From NCBI RefSeq assembly GCF_001612785.1, contig NZ_BDBC01000020.1, positions 62,001 through 126,000 on the forward strand: a stretch of DNA of 64,000 bases, given 5' to 3'. This DNA comes from Nocardia beijingensis NBRC 16342. GTDB taxonomy: Bacteria > Actinomycetota > Actinomycetes > Mycobacteriales > Mycobacteriaceae. Positions 42,777-51,167 of the stretch are shown one piece after another. Position numbers and translations under genes: made by a program. Positions within the stretch are counted from its first letter, which is position 1. Every line of letters starts with the position of its first letter. Below the pieces are notes generated by a model. It saw nothing but the letters and a program-made list of their open reading frames with translations, was not told where the DNA came from and made no database searches.

Positions 42777-45251
42777 TCAGCGGCCGCGCGGGTTTCTGAG
42801 GGGATTGAGAATCGTGGCGGGAATGCGCGGCAACGGGTTGGCGCCGCCGTCCGGCTGCGGGAGCGAGACAGCACCCGTGATGCTGCGGCCCGCCTGCCAT
42901 TGGTCGGTCTGGGCAGCTTTGTCGATTTCGGAACGCAGTACTCGGATCCGATCGAAATCGCGAGGATCTTGTCCTACCCAGTTGGTAGTCGCCTGGATCC
43001 GCAGTGCGTGCTCGTTGGAGATCCAGCTCCGCAACCTGTCCGCTTCGTTCGTGGTCAGTTGCCGACCACGGATCGTCAAAGCTGGGGTTGTCGGAGTCGT
43101 GCCGTTCGCGTGCGCCTGCAGACTGTCCATGAAATTCTTGCTGGGGTTCGCGATGTAACTCCTGCCGAGCCGGGCCAGATCTTCCGAAATGTGCACACCG
43201 CCCTGGTAATCCCCTCGATACCGATCGACGCTGGCCTCCAACGCGTGGTACCTGGCCATGTACATCTGCCGATCATTCGTGTGGAAGTGGTTCTCGAGAT
43301 GCTTGTGCGCGGCAAGGACGTTCGCGAGGTGCTTCGAGGCGAGCGGTTCGGCGTCGGCGTGCCGAATGATGTCCGTCCGTGCCTCGAGTGCCCGCTGCGC
43401 CATGTGCTCGGGAACTCCCGCCATCAGAAGGGCGTGATACCCACCGGCCTGCGGGCCGCCACTACCGGTCAGATGTGTGAAATTCTCCATGGCGAAGGCG
43501 GCGCCTCGCTCACTGCGATGGCTGTTGCCCGAGCGGCGGATACCACGCCGGGCCGCGTTCGCCGCGGCCACACGGTCGTACAGGCCACCGTGTGCGGCTT
43601 CGCGCAGGTCTTTGGTCTTCAAACCCTTCTTCTTGAGTTTCTTGTCGACATGGTCCACGCGAGAGAACGGATTCAACGGGTTGAGGCGGCCACCGGCGAC
43701 CCATGCGGTGAGCGGCGAGCTGTTGATGGTGCTGATCGCGCCAACCATCGCGAGCGGAGTCATGGAGCTGGCCACGTTCGAATTGCCCATGCCCATGCCG
43801 ATACCCAGGGCGGAGCCGCCTCCGCCACCGCCGCCGCCCCCGGACGATCCGCCGCTCTGGATCGCGGCCCCGACGCGGTTGGTCACGTAGTCGTTGGCCT
43901 CGTCGATATTCCTGCTCAGCCGCCGCACCTGGATGATGGCGACTATCTCGACACCCGCCCCGATGACGAACACCACCATGATCTGGCCGTTCGCCGCGCG
44001 GAACAGGCTCCCCAGTAAGAGTTCGTAGATGCCGAGAGCGATGACGAAGAAGGCCATCTTGCCGGCGGCGATGAAGCCGTGGACCACGCAACGAACGGTG
44101 AACGTCTGCGTCGGCCCGTAGATGTATCCCCCCGCGGCGAACCCGAAGACCGACGCGAACCCGTAATAGATGAGGTCGAGTACGGCCCACATGATCTTGA
44201 TGGACAGATACGCGGCGAAGGCCAGGAGAATGATCGCGCACAGCAACAGCAGCAGTCCGGCGCCGATCTGACCGACGCTCGGATTCTCCACCGCGGCGTA
44301 CGCCGCGCTGTCGCCGCACGACCTCATGCCGTTCTTCACGCGGTCGTCGCTGCCCGCCGTCATGCCGGACGACCACGCCGAGCGGCAGGACGGACTGTTG
44401 TCGACGACGTGCCCGAAGTTCCACACCTGCAAAGGAAGTCGCACGAAATTGTCCGCCATGGTCGTTTGCAGCGCGCTGACCAACTGCTGCGGATTCGGGT
44501 TGTTGTTCCCGTTCAATCCCGCCGCGACCGAGAGCCCCAGGTCACGCCCTTGCACCAGGAAGCCGTCGGGGGACAGCGCCTCGGCCAACGGGTCGGCCAA
44601 GATCGGCACGCTCAAGATCGCGACCACGATCATGGTGACGATCTGCATCACCGCCTTGGCGATCAATAAGCGCACGAGGAAATAGGCCACGAAGAACGCG
44701 CCGATCGTCGCCGCCGTCCCCGCCAGCAGAGGCGTCGCGATCGTCCCTGTGAAGTTCTGGGCCATACCGCGCAACGGCGCGCTGATCAGGTTCAGCCATC
44801 CGAAACTCATCGCCTCGCCGGGCAGCCAGACCCCTGTGGTCGAGGCGAGCAGCCAGACCGCGAACAGCGGCATGAGGATGATCCACAGCGCGAAATTCCC
44901 CAGGTTGAAGACACCGCCCTGATCGACCACCAACCGATAACTGGAAACGTTCACTCCGGAGGAGTCTTTGACGTTCATCCAGCTGGTCGCGCTGTTCGGC
45001 GCGGCTCCAGGAGCGATGGTGCCGGTCTGCGCGATCGACACCGCGTGCACGAGACCAGGGAAGACGAACAACACGAACAGCGCGAGGACGACCCACGCGA
45101 TCCTGCGGCGCCGGCGCGACGCGGCGATCCAGGCCCGGAAGCGCCGGAACACCATTTGCGGTCGCCAGCGATCCGCGTCCCAGAACTGCGGTTCCCACGG
45201 CATGTCGAAGGACGCCTGACGTGCGCGCGCGGATCCGAGCAGAGATCTCAT
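42777..45251 (-). CDS. VirB6/TrbL/TcpH-like polytopic membrane protein
   Basis: 824 residues from ATG 45251, which overlaps the VirB4 stop (TGATG); the ORF's first ATG 85 codons earlier is antisense-like. The N-terminal anchor helix (IAWVVLALFVLFVFPGLVHAV) is followed by at least six long hydrophobic segments up to residue ~450 (FALWIILMPLFAVWLLAS; ATIGAFFVAYFLVRLLIAKAVMQIVTMIVVAIL; GLLLLLCAIILLAF; MAFFVIALGIYELLLGSLF). A Gly-rich hinge (ten Gly near 480) and a ~320-residue soluble C-terminal domain complete it. This is the VirB6/TrbL/TcpH plan, the translocation channel of type IV secretion, next to VirB4 as usual. Confidence 0.82.
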   Translation of the reverse strand: MRSLLGSARARQASFDMPWEPQFWDADRWRPQMVFRRFRAWIAASRRRRRIAWVVLALFVLFVFPGLVHAVSIAQTGTIAPGAAPNSATSWMNVKDSSGVNVSSYRLVVDQGGVFNLGNFALWIILMPLFAVWLLASTTGVWLPGEAMSFGWLNLISAPLRGMAQNFTGTIATPLLAGTAATIGAFFVAYFLVRLLIAKAVMQIVTMIVVAILSVPILADPLAEALSPDGFLVQGRDLGLSVAAGLNGNNNPNPQQLVSALQTTMADNFVRLPLQVWNFGHVVDNSPSCRSAWSSGMTAGSDDRVKNGMRSCGDSAAYAAVENPSVGQIGAGLLLLLCAIILLAFAAYLSIKIMWAVLDLIYYGFASVFGFAAGGYIYGPTQTFTVRCVVHGFIAAGKMAFFVIALGIYELLLGSLFRAANGQIMVVFVIGAGVEIVAIIQVRRLSRNIDEANDYVTNRVGAAIQSGGSSGGGGGGGGGSALGIGMGMGNSNVASSMTPLAMVGAISTINSSPLTAWVAGGRLNPLNPFSRVDHVDKKLKKKGLKTKDLREAAHGGLYDRVAAANAARRGIRRSGNSHRSERGAAFAMENFTHLTGSGGPQAGGYHALLMAGVPEHMAQRALEARTDIIRHADAEPLASKHLANVLAAHKHLENHFHTNDRQMYMARYHALEASVDRYRGDYQGGVHISEDLARLGRSYIANPSKNFMDSLQAHANGTTPTTPALTIRGRQLTTNEADRLRSWISNEHALRIQATTNWVGQDPRDFDRIRVLRSEIDKAAQTDQWQAGRSITGAVSLPQPDGGANPLPRIPATILNPLRNPRGR

Positions 45252-47776
45252 CAGCGCACCGACCGCTCCGGTAGCGCGGAACGCATGCCATTGGCACTGG
45301 TCGGGGTACTGGTGATCGCGGCGGCTCGGTCCGGGCGGGCCGGACCGAGCACCTTGCCGCGCCCGATCCGGTTCAGCGCGTCGCGCATGAACATCTCGCC
45401 GCGGCGCTCCTCGGGAATCTGGCGGCCCGGCCCGACGGGCGGCGAGGTCTCCTCGCGCAGGATCTGCAACAGGAACGGCGCTTCCTCGAGATCGACGCCG
45501 AGCCATTCCAAGCTGTTGCGCGCCAATGTCTCGTCGCGCTGGCGGAAGACGAACCGGTTCGGGATGAGATTGTGCGCCGCGCCTTGGAAGTCGGTGGCCG
45601 GGTCGTGCGAGGCGAGCCCGATCGCGGCCAGGTGCTTACGGCCGTCGCGGCTGAAGTCCGAGGTGACCGCCGAACCGACCTGCGTCTGCGTGAAGTGGTG
45701 CGCCTCGTCGCCGACCAGCAGGCCGAACCTGCCGTTGTCGGAGAGGAACGCCTCCCGCGCCGCGACGCCGACCAGTTCGTACAGCGCGGTGCCGAGCCGC
45801 TTCGTCAACGGCAACCGGTTGTACAGGTGAGGGGTGGTGAGTTCCTCCGCGCTCGGCAGTTGCAGGTTGTGACTGCGGACGACGGTCGCCGCAGCATCCA
45901 GGCGCAGCGGTCGCAGCTTGGGATCGAACAGCACCGGCACCCGCTCCACCACGGTGCCGAGCCGGGCCGCGAGATCGGCGTACTCCTCCCCTCGCTCCGG
46001 GTGCTCCCGCAGGCGGCGCACGACATGGAACAGGTCGAGCAAGCTCTTGATCTTGTGCTCGGCCATGCCACGCGGTGACAGCAGATTGCTCGCCGCCGCG
46101 CCCGCGCCGGAGGTCGGGGACAGATCCAGCAGCGGAAGGATCGAGTCCAGCGCCCGCTCGCCCGCGATCCGCGGGTTGAACAGCCGCAGCGGATCCAGCG
46201 AGACCGTGGGATTGGCCAGATCGATGACGACCGCGTCATCGATCGACCGTGCGAAGTGCTCCCATTCCCCGACCTGACTGCGGTCGATGGCGAGGAACTG
46301 ACCGCCCATGTCGTGCACGAGCACGGCCATCAGCTTGAGGAAATACGACTTGCCGGAACCGAGTTCGCCCGTCACGGCGAACGAGGCGGACAGGTCGTGC
46401 AGCGCGGCCTCCATGATGCCGAAGTGGATCGGCTCGAAGTGGCCCGACAGCAGGTTGACGCCGATCACCGGTCCGCTGTCGTCGCCGATCTGACTGGTCG
46501 TGAACGGCACGAAGCCGGCCCACATGTCCGAGGGAACGATATGGGCGAAATCGTCGAACGCGCGGCGCGGCGGGCTGCCGGGAACGAGCATCGACCACAG
46601 GTCGACCTGCGCGCCGACCGGTGCGGTCATGTCGACCTGGAACCGCTTGTAGCGTCGCTTGAGCGCGTTGACCGCGTCCATCGTGGCTTCCCGCGTCGGT
46701 CCGCCGATGGCGATCACGGTGGTGAACGAGACCTCGGATTCACCGCCGTTGACTTCGAAGTGCTGGTTGTACTCGCTGAGCATCTGCGCCTTCGACGCCA
46801 GCGTGTTCTGCGCGAACGAGATCTCCTGATCCCGTTGATCCATCTGCTCGCCGAGCCTGCGCAGGCTCAGTTCGTTGTTCTTGAGCACCTCGTCGGCGGG
46901 CTTGGTGGAGATCCGCATGCCCCAGTCCACCGTGACGTCCCCGAGGCCCTCCAGCACGTTGAGAAACTCGCTGCCGCCGGGAAATGTCATGCCCGCGTAG
47001 GGGAACGAGTGCGGCGTCAGCATGGCCTGGTATGAGGGGCGGTAATCGAAATCGGGCTGGACCACCTTGATCACGGGAACGAACGACGGCCGGATACGCC
47101 GGTTGCTGTCGGCCTGGGCACCCTCGTCCAGCGCGGCGGAGCGGAACACCGCCGCCGTCGCGTCGTCCAGCGCGCCGGCCCGGGTGGGCGCCACCGGGTC
47201 CCCCGCCGCACCGCGCGAAAGATAGTGTTCCCACAGCCATTGGAACAGCGCCGCCGGCACGGGCACCGGATCGAAGTCGCCGCCGATCCTGGACAGGATC
47301 TCGTTCGCCTTCTCGTCGTACTCGTCCAGGTCGGCGCGGGAGATCGCGGTCGCGTCGATGGTGGCGGTGCTGCCCCGCCACAGGCGCGACAGCGCGGAAA
47401 TGCTCGAGTTGCTGGCCCCGACCGGGATCGACAGCAGGAAGATGCGGGTCTGCGGCATGATCGCGTGCACGCGCTCGTAGGAGGCGACCACTTCGTCGGC
47501 GTAGTCCTCGCACTCGTCCAGGTCGACGCCCTCCACCATCTTGGTGAGCACGTCGATCGTGTTCAGCCGCGCTTGGATACCGAGCAGCAGCGACCCGTTC
47601 GGCAAGTTGTTGACCAGCGCGTGATGCGCCAGCTTCACGTCGTACTTGTCGCCGGCCTTACGCAATCCGTAGCCGAGGGGATTGATGAAGTACGTCGCGG
47701 TGACCAGACCGGAATGGGTGAACTGGAGATTGCCGCGAATCGCGGCGGTGGGCTGTAGATCTCGTCCGAGTGCCAT
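45251..47776 (-). CDS. VirB4/TcpF-like ATPase of a type IV-like secretion system
   Basis: 841 residues. The N-terminal half carries the VirB4-type region (LVTATYFINPLGYGLRKAGDKYDV; SFPYAGMTFPGGSEFL; AVTGE). The C-terminal motor domain has Walker A GELGSGKSYFLK (Lys476), the motif FLAIDRSQVGEWEHFA, Walker B LLVGDEAHHF (about residues 685-694; usually DEAW) and SHDPATDFQG with FRQRDETLARNSLEWLG, the VirB4 C-terminal signature area. It is distinct from EccC, which is FtsK-type. It energises assembly and transport in type IV machines. Overlaps by one base with both neighbours (TGATG), as expected of a tightly coupled operon. Confidence 0.88.
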   Translation of the reverse strand: MALGRDLQPTAAIRGNLQFTHSGLVTATYFINPLGYGLRKAGDKYDVKLAHHALVNNLPNGSLLLGIQARLNTIDVLTKMVEGVDLDECEDYADEVVASYERVHAIMPQTRIFLLSIPVGASNSSISALSRLWRGSTATIDATAISRADLDEYDEKANEILSRIGGDFDPVPVPAALFQWLWEHYLSRGAAGDPVAPTRAGALDDATAAVFRSAALDEGAQADSNRRIRPSFVPVIKVVQPDFDYRPSYQAMLTPHSFPYAGMTFPGGSEFLNVLEGLGDVTVDWGMRISTKPADEVLKNNELSLRRLGEQMDQRDQEISFAQNTLASKAQMLSEYNQHFEVNGGESEVSFTTVIAIGGPTREATMDAVNALKRRYKRFQVDMTAPVGAQVDLWSMLVPGSPPRRAFDDFAHIVPSDMWAGFVPFTTSQIGDDSGPVIGVNLLSGHFEPIHFGIMEAALHDLSASFAVTGELGSGKSYFLKLMAVLVHDMGGQFLAIDRSQVGEWEHFARSIDDAVVIDLANPTVSLDPLRLFNPRIAGERALDSILPLLDLSPTSGAGAAASNLLSPRGMAEHKIKSLLDLFHVVRRLREHPERGEEYADLAARLGTVVERVPVLFDPKLRPLRLDAAATVVRSHNLQLPSAEELTTPHLYNRLPLTKRLGTALYELVGVAAREAFLSDNGRFGLLVGDEAHHFTQTQVGSAVTSDFSRDGRKHLAAIGLASHDPATDFQGAAHNLIPNRFVFRQRDETLARNSLEWLGVDLEEAPFLLQILREETSPPVGPGRQIPEERRGEMFMRDALNRIGRGKVLGPARPDRAAAITSTPTSANGMRSALPERSVR

Positions 47777-48330
47777 CAGGGGCGTCCTCCGGGGGCCGGG
47801 CCGCTGCCGTTACCGTTACCTTCGTCCTTGCCGTTCAGTCGCTGCCACAGGTCGGTCACCTTTCCGCCACCACTCATCACCTCGAGCAGCCGGACACCGG
47901 ACTTCGGCGCGGCGGCCATCGCCTCATCGGAGCGGTCGGGCAGCAGCAGCACTACGCTCTCGTCGACGAAAACGGCATCGCGCGAAGAGTCATTGGTGAT
48001 CGGCATGCCGGAGGCGGACACCGGCTTGCGATAGACGATGAGCCTGCCCAGCCATAGGGCGCGCGAGGTCATCCGGACACCCGTGTACGGTACGAGCCCG
48101 AGCACGAAGACCGCCAAGATGGTCAACGCCAGCCCCGTGATGAACGTGACGGCCGGGTTGACCGGCAACGTCATGGCGAACACCGACGACACCGACATCA
48201 TCACCACGCCCGCCGCGACCTGAGGCAAGGTGTAGGGACCGAACGGGAGCTTCTGCCCGTTCTGGGCCTTGCCGATCATCGTCGGCACCCGTTTGACCGG
48301 CGTGAAGACCTTGATGACCTGGGTTGTCAT
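47776..48330 (-). CDS. VirB3/TcpE/PrgI-like membrane protein
   Basis: 184 residues from ATG 48330, which overlaps the stop of the 86-residue gene (ATGA). Short N-terminus VIKVFTPVKRVPTMIGKAQ, two transmembrane helices (about 36-55 QVAAGVVMMSVSSVFAMTL and 58-80 AVTFITGLALTILAVFVLGLV), and a soluble C-terminal part with a Gly/Asn/Pro tail. A small two-helix protein directly before VirB4 matches VirB3, PrgI or TcpE of Gram-positive conjugation operons, which dock VirB4 to the membrane. Confidence 0.78.
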   Translation of the reverse strand: MTTQVIKVFTPVKRVPTMIGKAQNGQKLPFGPYTLPQVAAGVVMMSVSSVFAMTLPVNPAVTFITGLALTILAVFVLGLVPYTGVRMTSRALWLGRLIVYRKPVSASGMPITNDSSRDAVFVDESVVLLLPDRSDEAMAAAPKSGVRLLEVMSGGGKVTDLWQRLNGKDEGNGNGSGPAPGGRP

Positions 48331-48587
48331 CGATAGCCACCGATGGGGTGGTCGGGGACGATGAGGTTGGCATCCGTTCGGGCGTAGTTGATGGTCGTGG
48401 GCAGAATCCAGATCACCACCCCGGCCATCAAGCCCGAGCCGAAGACGACGATGATCCGCGACGGCGACAGCCTGGATTTCGCCGCCTCGGAGATCACCAC
48501 ACCGATCGTGACGATGGCGATGATGATCATTCCGCCCCACCGGACAAAGATCAGAATGCCATAGAGGATGTTGCTCAGATTACCCAT
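48327..48587 (-). CDS. Small two-helix membrane protein, VirB2/TcpD-like
   Basis: 86 residues. Two hydrophobic helices (FVRWGGMIIIAIVTIGVVI, about 15-33, and IIVVFGSGLMAGVVIWIL, about 45-62) with a basic loop between them (SEAAKSRLSPSR). Small proteins of this kind occupy the place of TcpD or of the VirB2/TrbC pilin. No signal peptide cleavage site is evident, so a pilin role is unproven. GAGAGG seven bases before ATG 48587 supports the start. Confidence 0.72.
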   Translation of the reverse strand: MGNLSNILYGILIFVRWGGMIIIAIVTIGVVISEAAKSRLSPSRIIVVFGSGLMAGVVIWILPTTINYARTDANLIVPDHPIGGYR

Positions 48588-48603
48588 CGGGCTGCCTCTC
48601 GGA

Positions 48604-49596
48604 TCAGTTCTGTGTCGCCGGCGGAATCGTCACCGTCGGCGAGGAAGTCGTGGTCGACGTAGGCGGCGCTCCGCCGCGCGCATCCCCGCCGACCACCACC
48701 GCCAGCGGGCTCGACAAGGCGGGGATCGGATCGATGGACGCCACCTGCCACTGGCCCGCGTTGCGGATCATGGTGAGCGGGTAGGCCAGTGTCGCGGCGG
48801 CGCCGGTGTCGGCTTTGGGGTTGACGGTGGCCAGTACCTGCGCCTTCGCACCGCCGGAGCCGCAGCTGGAATCGTCCGTGGTGAGCGAGGTCAGTTCGAC
48901 GGCGGTGAAAGGGGACGGCTTCAGCGCGGCCAGCCCGGAATCCGGGACGGTGTAGCGGGCGACGTCACCGTTTCCGGTCAGCATGGCGCTCAGGAAACCC
49001 GAGGCGACTTGGCCGAGTGGCGTATCCGGTGCGCAGGGCGCTCCGTAGGCCAGTTTGAGGTCGACGCCCTTCCCGGGGGGCTGGACCACCGCGGGCGTCG
49101 ACAGCGCACGCAGCCGCCCGTCGGTCAACGACACCGCGACACGGTAGAACTGCCGCTGGTCGGATGCGGCAGCTCCGGGTTTGCCGACTCGGACCGACAC
49201 CGTCACCGACCACACTTCCAGCCCGCCCGCCGCGAGCGCGCGCGAAACATAGACGACCGAAGGGTCGGAGACTTGACGTGCGGACGAAGGCAACGTGATC
49301 TGCTGATTGGAACCGACGAATTCGCCGATTCGATCCTGCTGTCCCCCAACGGCGGTGAGATAGGTGACGACGAACTGCTCAGCGAAAGAACCGGCCAATT
49401 GCGCATGCCCGACGATCGCCGTCGTCGAATCATCCGACGGTGCGGGCGGGCCGGAATCGAAGACGCTCAGGATCGCGTGGCCACCGCCGAGCACGGCGAG
49501 TACGGCGAGCACGGCGACCACGATGTTGTCACGACGGCGGCGGGCGGCCATCCGGCGAAGCAGTGCCTCACCCGAATCTGCCGGTCCACGAACCAC
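48604..49596 (-). CDS. TcpC/VirB8-like bitopic membrane protein, first gene of the type IV-like operon
   Basis: 330 residues. One transmembrane helix near the N-terminus (NIVVAVLAVLAVLGGGHAIL), then two NTF2/VirB8-like domains (AEQFVVTYLTAVGG...YRVAVSLTDGRLRAL, and GFLSAMLTGNGDVARY...YPLTMIRNAGQWQVASID), the layout of conjugative TcpC. GTG 49596 is preferred because GGGAG lies eight bases upstream and it places dyad site 11 about 62 bp upstream. The first possible start (ATG 49638) lies almost on the dyad. TcpC is the inner-membrane scaffold that other Tcp subunits bind. Confidence 0.84.
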   Translation of the reverse strand: MVRGPADSGEALLRRMAARRRRDNIVVAVLAVLAVLGGGHAILSVFDSGPPAPSDDSTTAIVGHAQLAGSFAEQFVVTYLTAVGGQQDRIGEFVGSNQQITLPSSARQVSDPSVVYVSRALAAGGLEVWSVTVSVRVGKPGAAASDQRQFYRVAVSLTDGRLRALSTPAVVQPPGKGVDLKLAYGAPCAPDTPLGQVASGFLSAMLTGNGDVARYTVPDSGLAALKPSPFTAVELTSLTTDDSSCGSGGAKAQVLATVNPKADTGAAATLAYPLTMIRNAGQWQVASIDPIPALSSPLAVVVGGDARGGAPPTSTTTSSPTVTIPPATQN

Positions 49597-49649
49597 TGTC
49601 CTCACTCCCGAAATGGTAGAGAGCACAGCCGTTCCCAACCGGCCGGTAG

Positions 49650-49665
49650 TTCCCAGTCGTGGGAA
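49650..49665. promoter_or_regulatory. ESX-locus dyad, site 11 (before the type IV-like operon)
   Basis: TTCCCA-GTCG-TGGGAA, a perfect inverted repeat, with an extra half-site TTCCCA at 49632. It lies in the 76-bp space between the PAS-like gene's stop and the TcpC-like start and serves the seven-gene unit that ends at 40764. It is the last dyad toward the right. Confidence 0.85.
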
Positions 49666-49672
49666 TCATTGG

Positions 49673-50809
49673 TCAGCAGGCCGGGTTGCTTTTCATTCTG
49701 CCCGCGAGCCAATGCCGCAATTGTTCGTCATAGCCGATCGGCGCGCTGCGCTGCCGCGGCTCCAGAACCTGGCGATGGGTTTCCAGCAACGGAACGTCGT
49801 CGGCGACGCGGACCAACTGCGCGATCGCCAGCTGTCTGCTGGAGTACCCGGGATAGGGATAGAGCAGTAGCGAGGTCGGGGTGTAACCGCCGCCGTAGTT
49901 GAGGACTCGCAACGTCACACCGGCGCTGTCGCCCGAACGCAGCCGGTCGCCGAGTTCCACCAGCCGGGGACGGTCCTCGGGATGGAAGACGTCGACAGGC
50001 CGGAACAGATAGTCCCACCGGACCCACGGCGCGGGATCGGTGAGCCAGTGCGAGATGCTGGTGTGCTCGAGCTGGACGACGGCCAGATGCGTTCCCGCGC
50101 GGCGATGCGCCTCGCGCAATCCGATGCGCTCCAGGGTCGGCCACGCCGCCGGAGCGTTCTCCGAGGTCACGTCCTCGATCAGCCACCAGGCGCCGCGAGT
50201 GCGCTCGTCGTCACGGGCGCGAATGGTGATCCGCCACTGGGCCGGACGCCCGAATCCGTGCACGACCGTGGTGTCGAATTGCATGCGCTCACCGGGTTTG
50301 GGGTCGTAGAGCAGATCGAGAACCTCCGCGTGCCGATCGAAACTCGACACCCGATGGAACAGTTCCGCGATCGACATCCGCGGGACGTACTGTTCGGCGG
50401 TGCTGCCGGACAACCGCGTGATGCCGCTCGGTTGCTGAATGGTTTGACTGCTCAGGTCCCAGATGGCGCCCACCGCGGGGCGCAACGCGGGCACCCGTTC
50501 GGACGCCGGGCCGAGCCACAGCCGTACCGCGTGCACGTCGCCCGCCGGGCCGAAGATCGGGCGGATGAGCAGTTGATGCCTTCCCGCGCGCGTCTGGATG
50601 GCCAGGTCGACGTCTTGCGCTTGATCGTGCGCGGTGTGGATCGCCTCCGTCAGCGCCGCGGTCGTGAGCTTGTCGTACAACGCGGGCGTCTTGGACAGCG
50701 TTCGCTGCAGCACTCGCTGCCAGCTCGCGAACTCACGCGGCGCATCCCCCACCGACGCCACGGACATGCCGTCCGGCGCCAACGTCTCGATAGTCACCCA
50801 TGGAATCAC
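49673..50809 (-). CDS. PAS/GAF-like signalling protein of unknown output
   Basis: 378 residues, no membrane segment. Two alpha/beta sensor-like regions: residues ~60-170 (VDLAIQTRAGRHQLLIRPIFGPAGDVHAVRLWLG) and ~185-260 (HRVSSFDRHAEVLDLLYDPKPGERMQFDTTVVHGFGRPAQWRITIRA, WWLIEDVTS), the latter typical of a PAS domain. Residues ~280-340 contain FRPVDVFHPEDRPRLVELGDRLRSG, the end of a third PAS-like unit. No HTH, kinase or GGDEF output domain. It probably binds a ligand or partner; actinomycetes encode many such PAS proteins. It stands outside the dyad regulon and has its own promoter at 50890-50918. Confidence 0.72.
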   Translation of the reverse strand: MIPWVTIETLAPDGMSVASVGDAPREFASWQRVLQRTLSKTPALYDKLTTAALTEAIHTAHDQAQDVDLAIQTRAGRHQLLIRPIFGPAGDVHAVRLWLGPASERVPALRPAVGAIWDLSSQTIQQPSGITRLSGSTAEQYVPRMSIAELFHRVSSFDRHAEVLDLLYDPKPGERMQFDTTVVHGFGRPAQWRITIRARDDERTRGAWWLIEDVTSENAPAAWPTLERIGLREAHRRAGTHLAVVQLEHTSISHWLTDPAPWVRWDYLFRPVDVFHPEDRPRLVELGDRLRSGDSAGVTLRVLNYGGGYTPTSLLLYPYPGYSSRQLAIAQLVRVADDVPLLETHRQVLEPRQRSAPIGYDEQLRHWLAGRMKSNPAC

Positions 50810-51167
50810 TGCGCCACTTCGCTTCGCACTTGCCCGACCAGCCGTTTCTCCGGATCCGCCTACCCGGATGAGACTCTTGCGACCCAGGCAATGTACCGTT
50901 ATTTAGCGGCTCAATCAACCCGTGACATGGCGACCCGGTTCTCATGCAGTCTGCGTCAAGTTCACCCGACACGCGCGCGGGTGTTCATTTTGTTCACGTG
51001 GCGTTCGACGGACACGCTGCCGAACCGGCGCACGGTCCAACGGCACATCCATCGCAAACCGGTGCACAAGATCAACGGGCGTCGCCACCCGGAGCCCGTG
51101 GCACTCTCCTGGCTAATGCGGCGCGCGGCCCGCGGCCATGCTCGTCCAGGGCGTTCCGGGCGGCTGA
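50810..51167. other. 358-bp intergenic region holding the PAS-gene promoter
   Basis: It contains the spacer-palindrome promoter at 50890-50918, facing left. From about 50940 to the ROK stop at 51168 I see only open frames with no plausible start or codon pattern. Confidence 0.5.
50890..50918 (-). promoter_or_regulatory. Promoter of the PAS-like gene with spacer palindrome
   Basis: Read on the minus strand: -35 TTGATT (50913-50918), 17-bp spacer, -10 TACATT (50890-50895). The 14 bp next to the -10 (50896-50909) read CCGCTAAATAACGG, which matches the palindrome consensus at every defined position. The start codon is 81 bp downstream. Confidence 0.75.

Noticed and set aside
14617..49665. Dyad interpreted as the -35 (GGGAAC/T) of an ECF sigma promoter
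   Set aside because: The element is symmetric, and I found no consistent -10 motif 16-17 bases after the GGGAA half across the ten sites.
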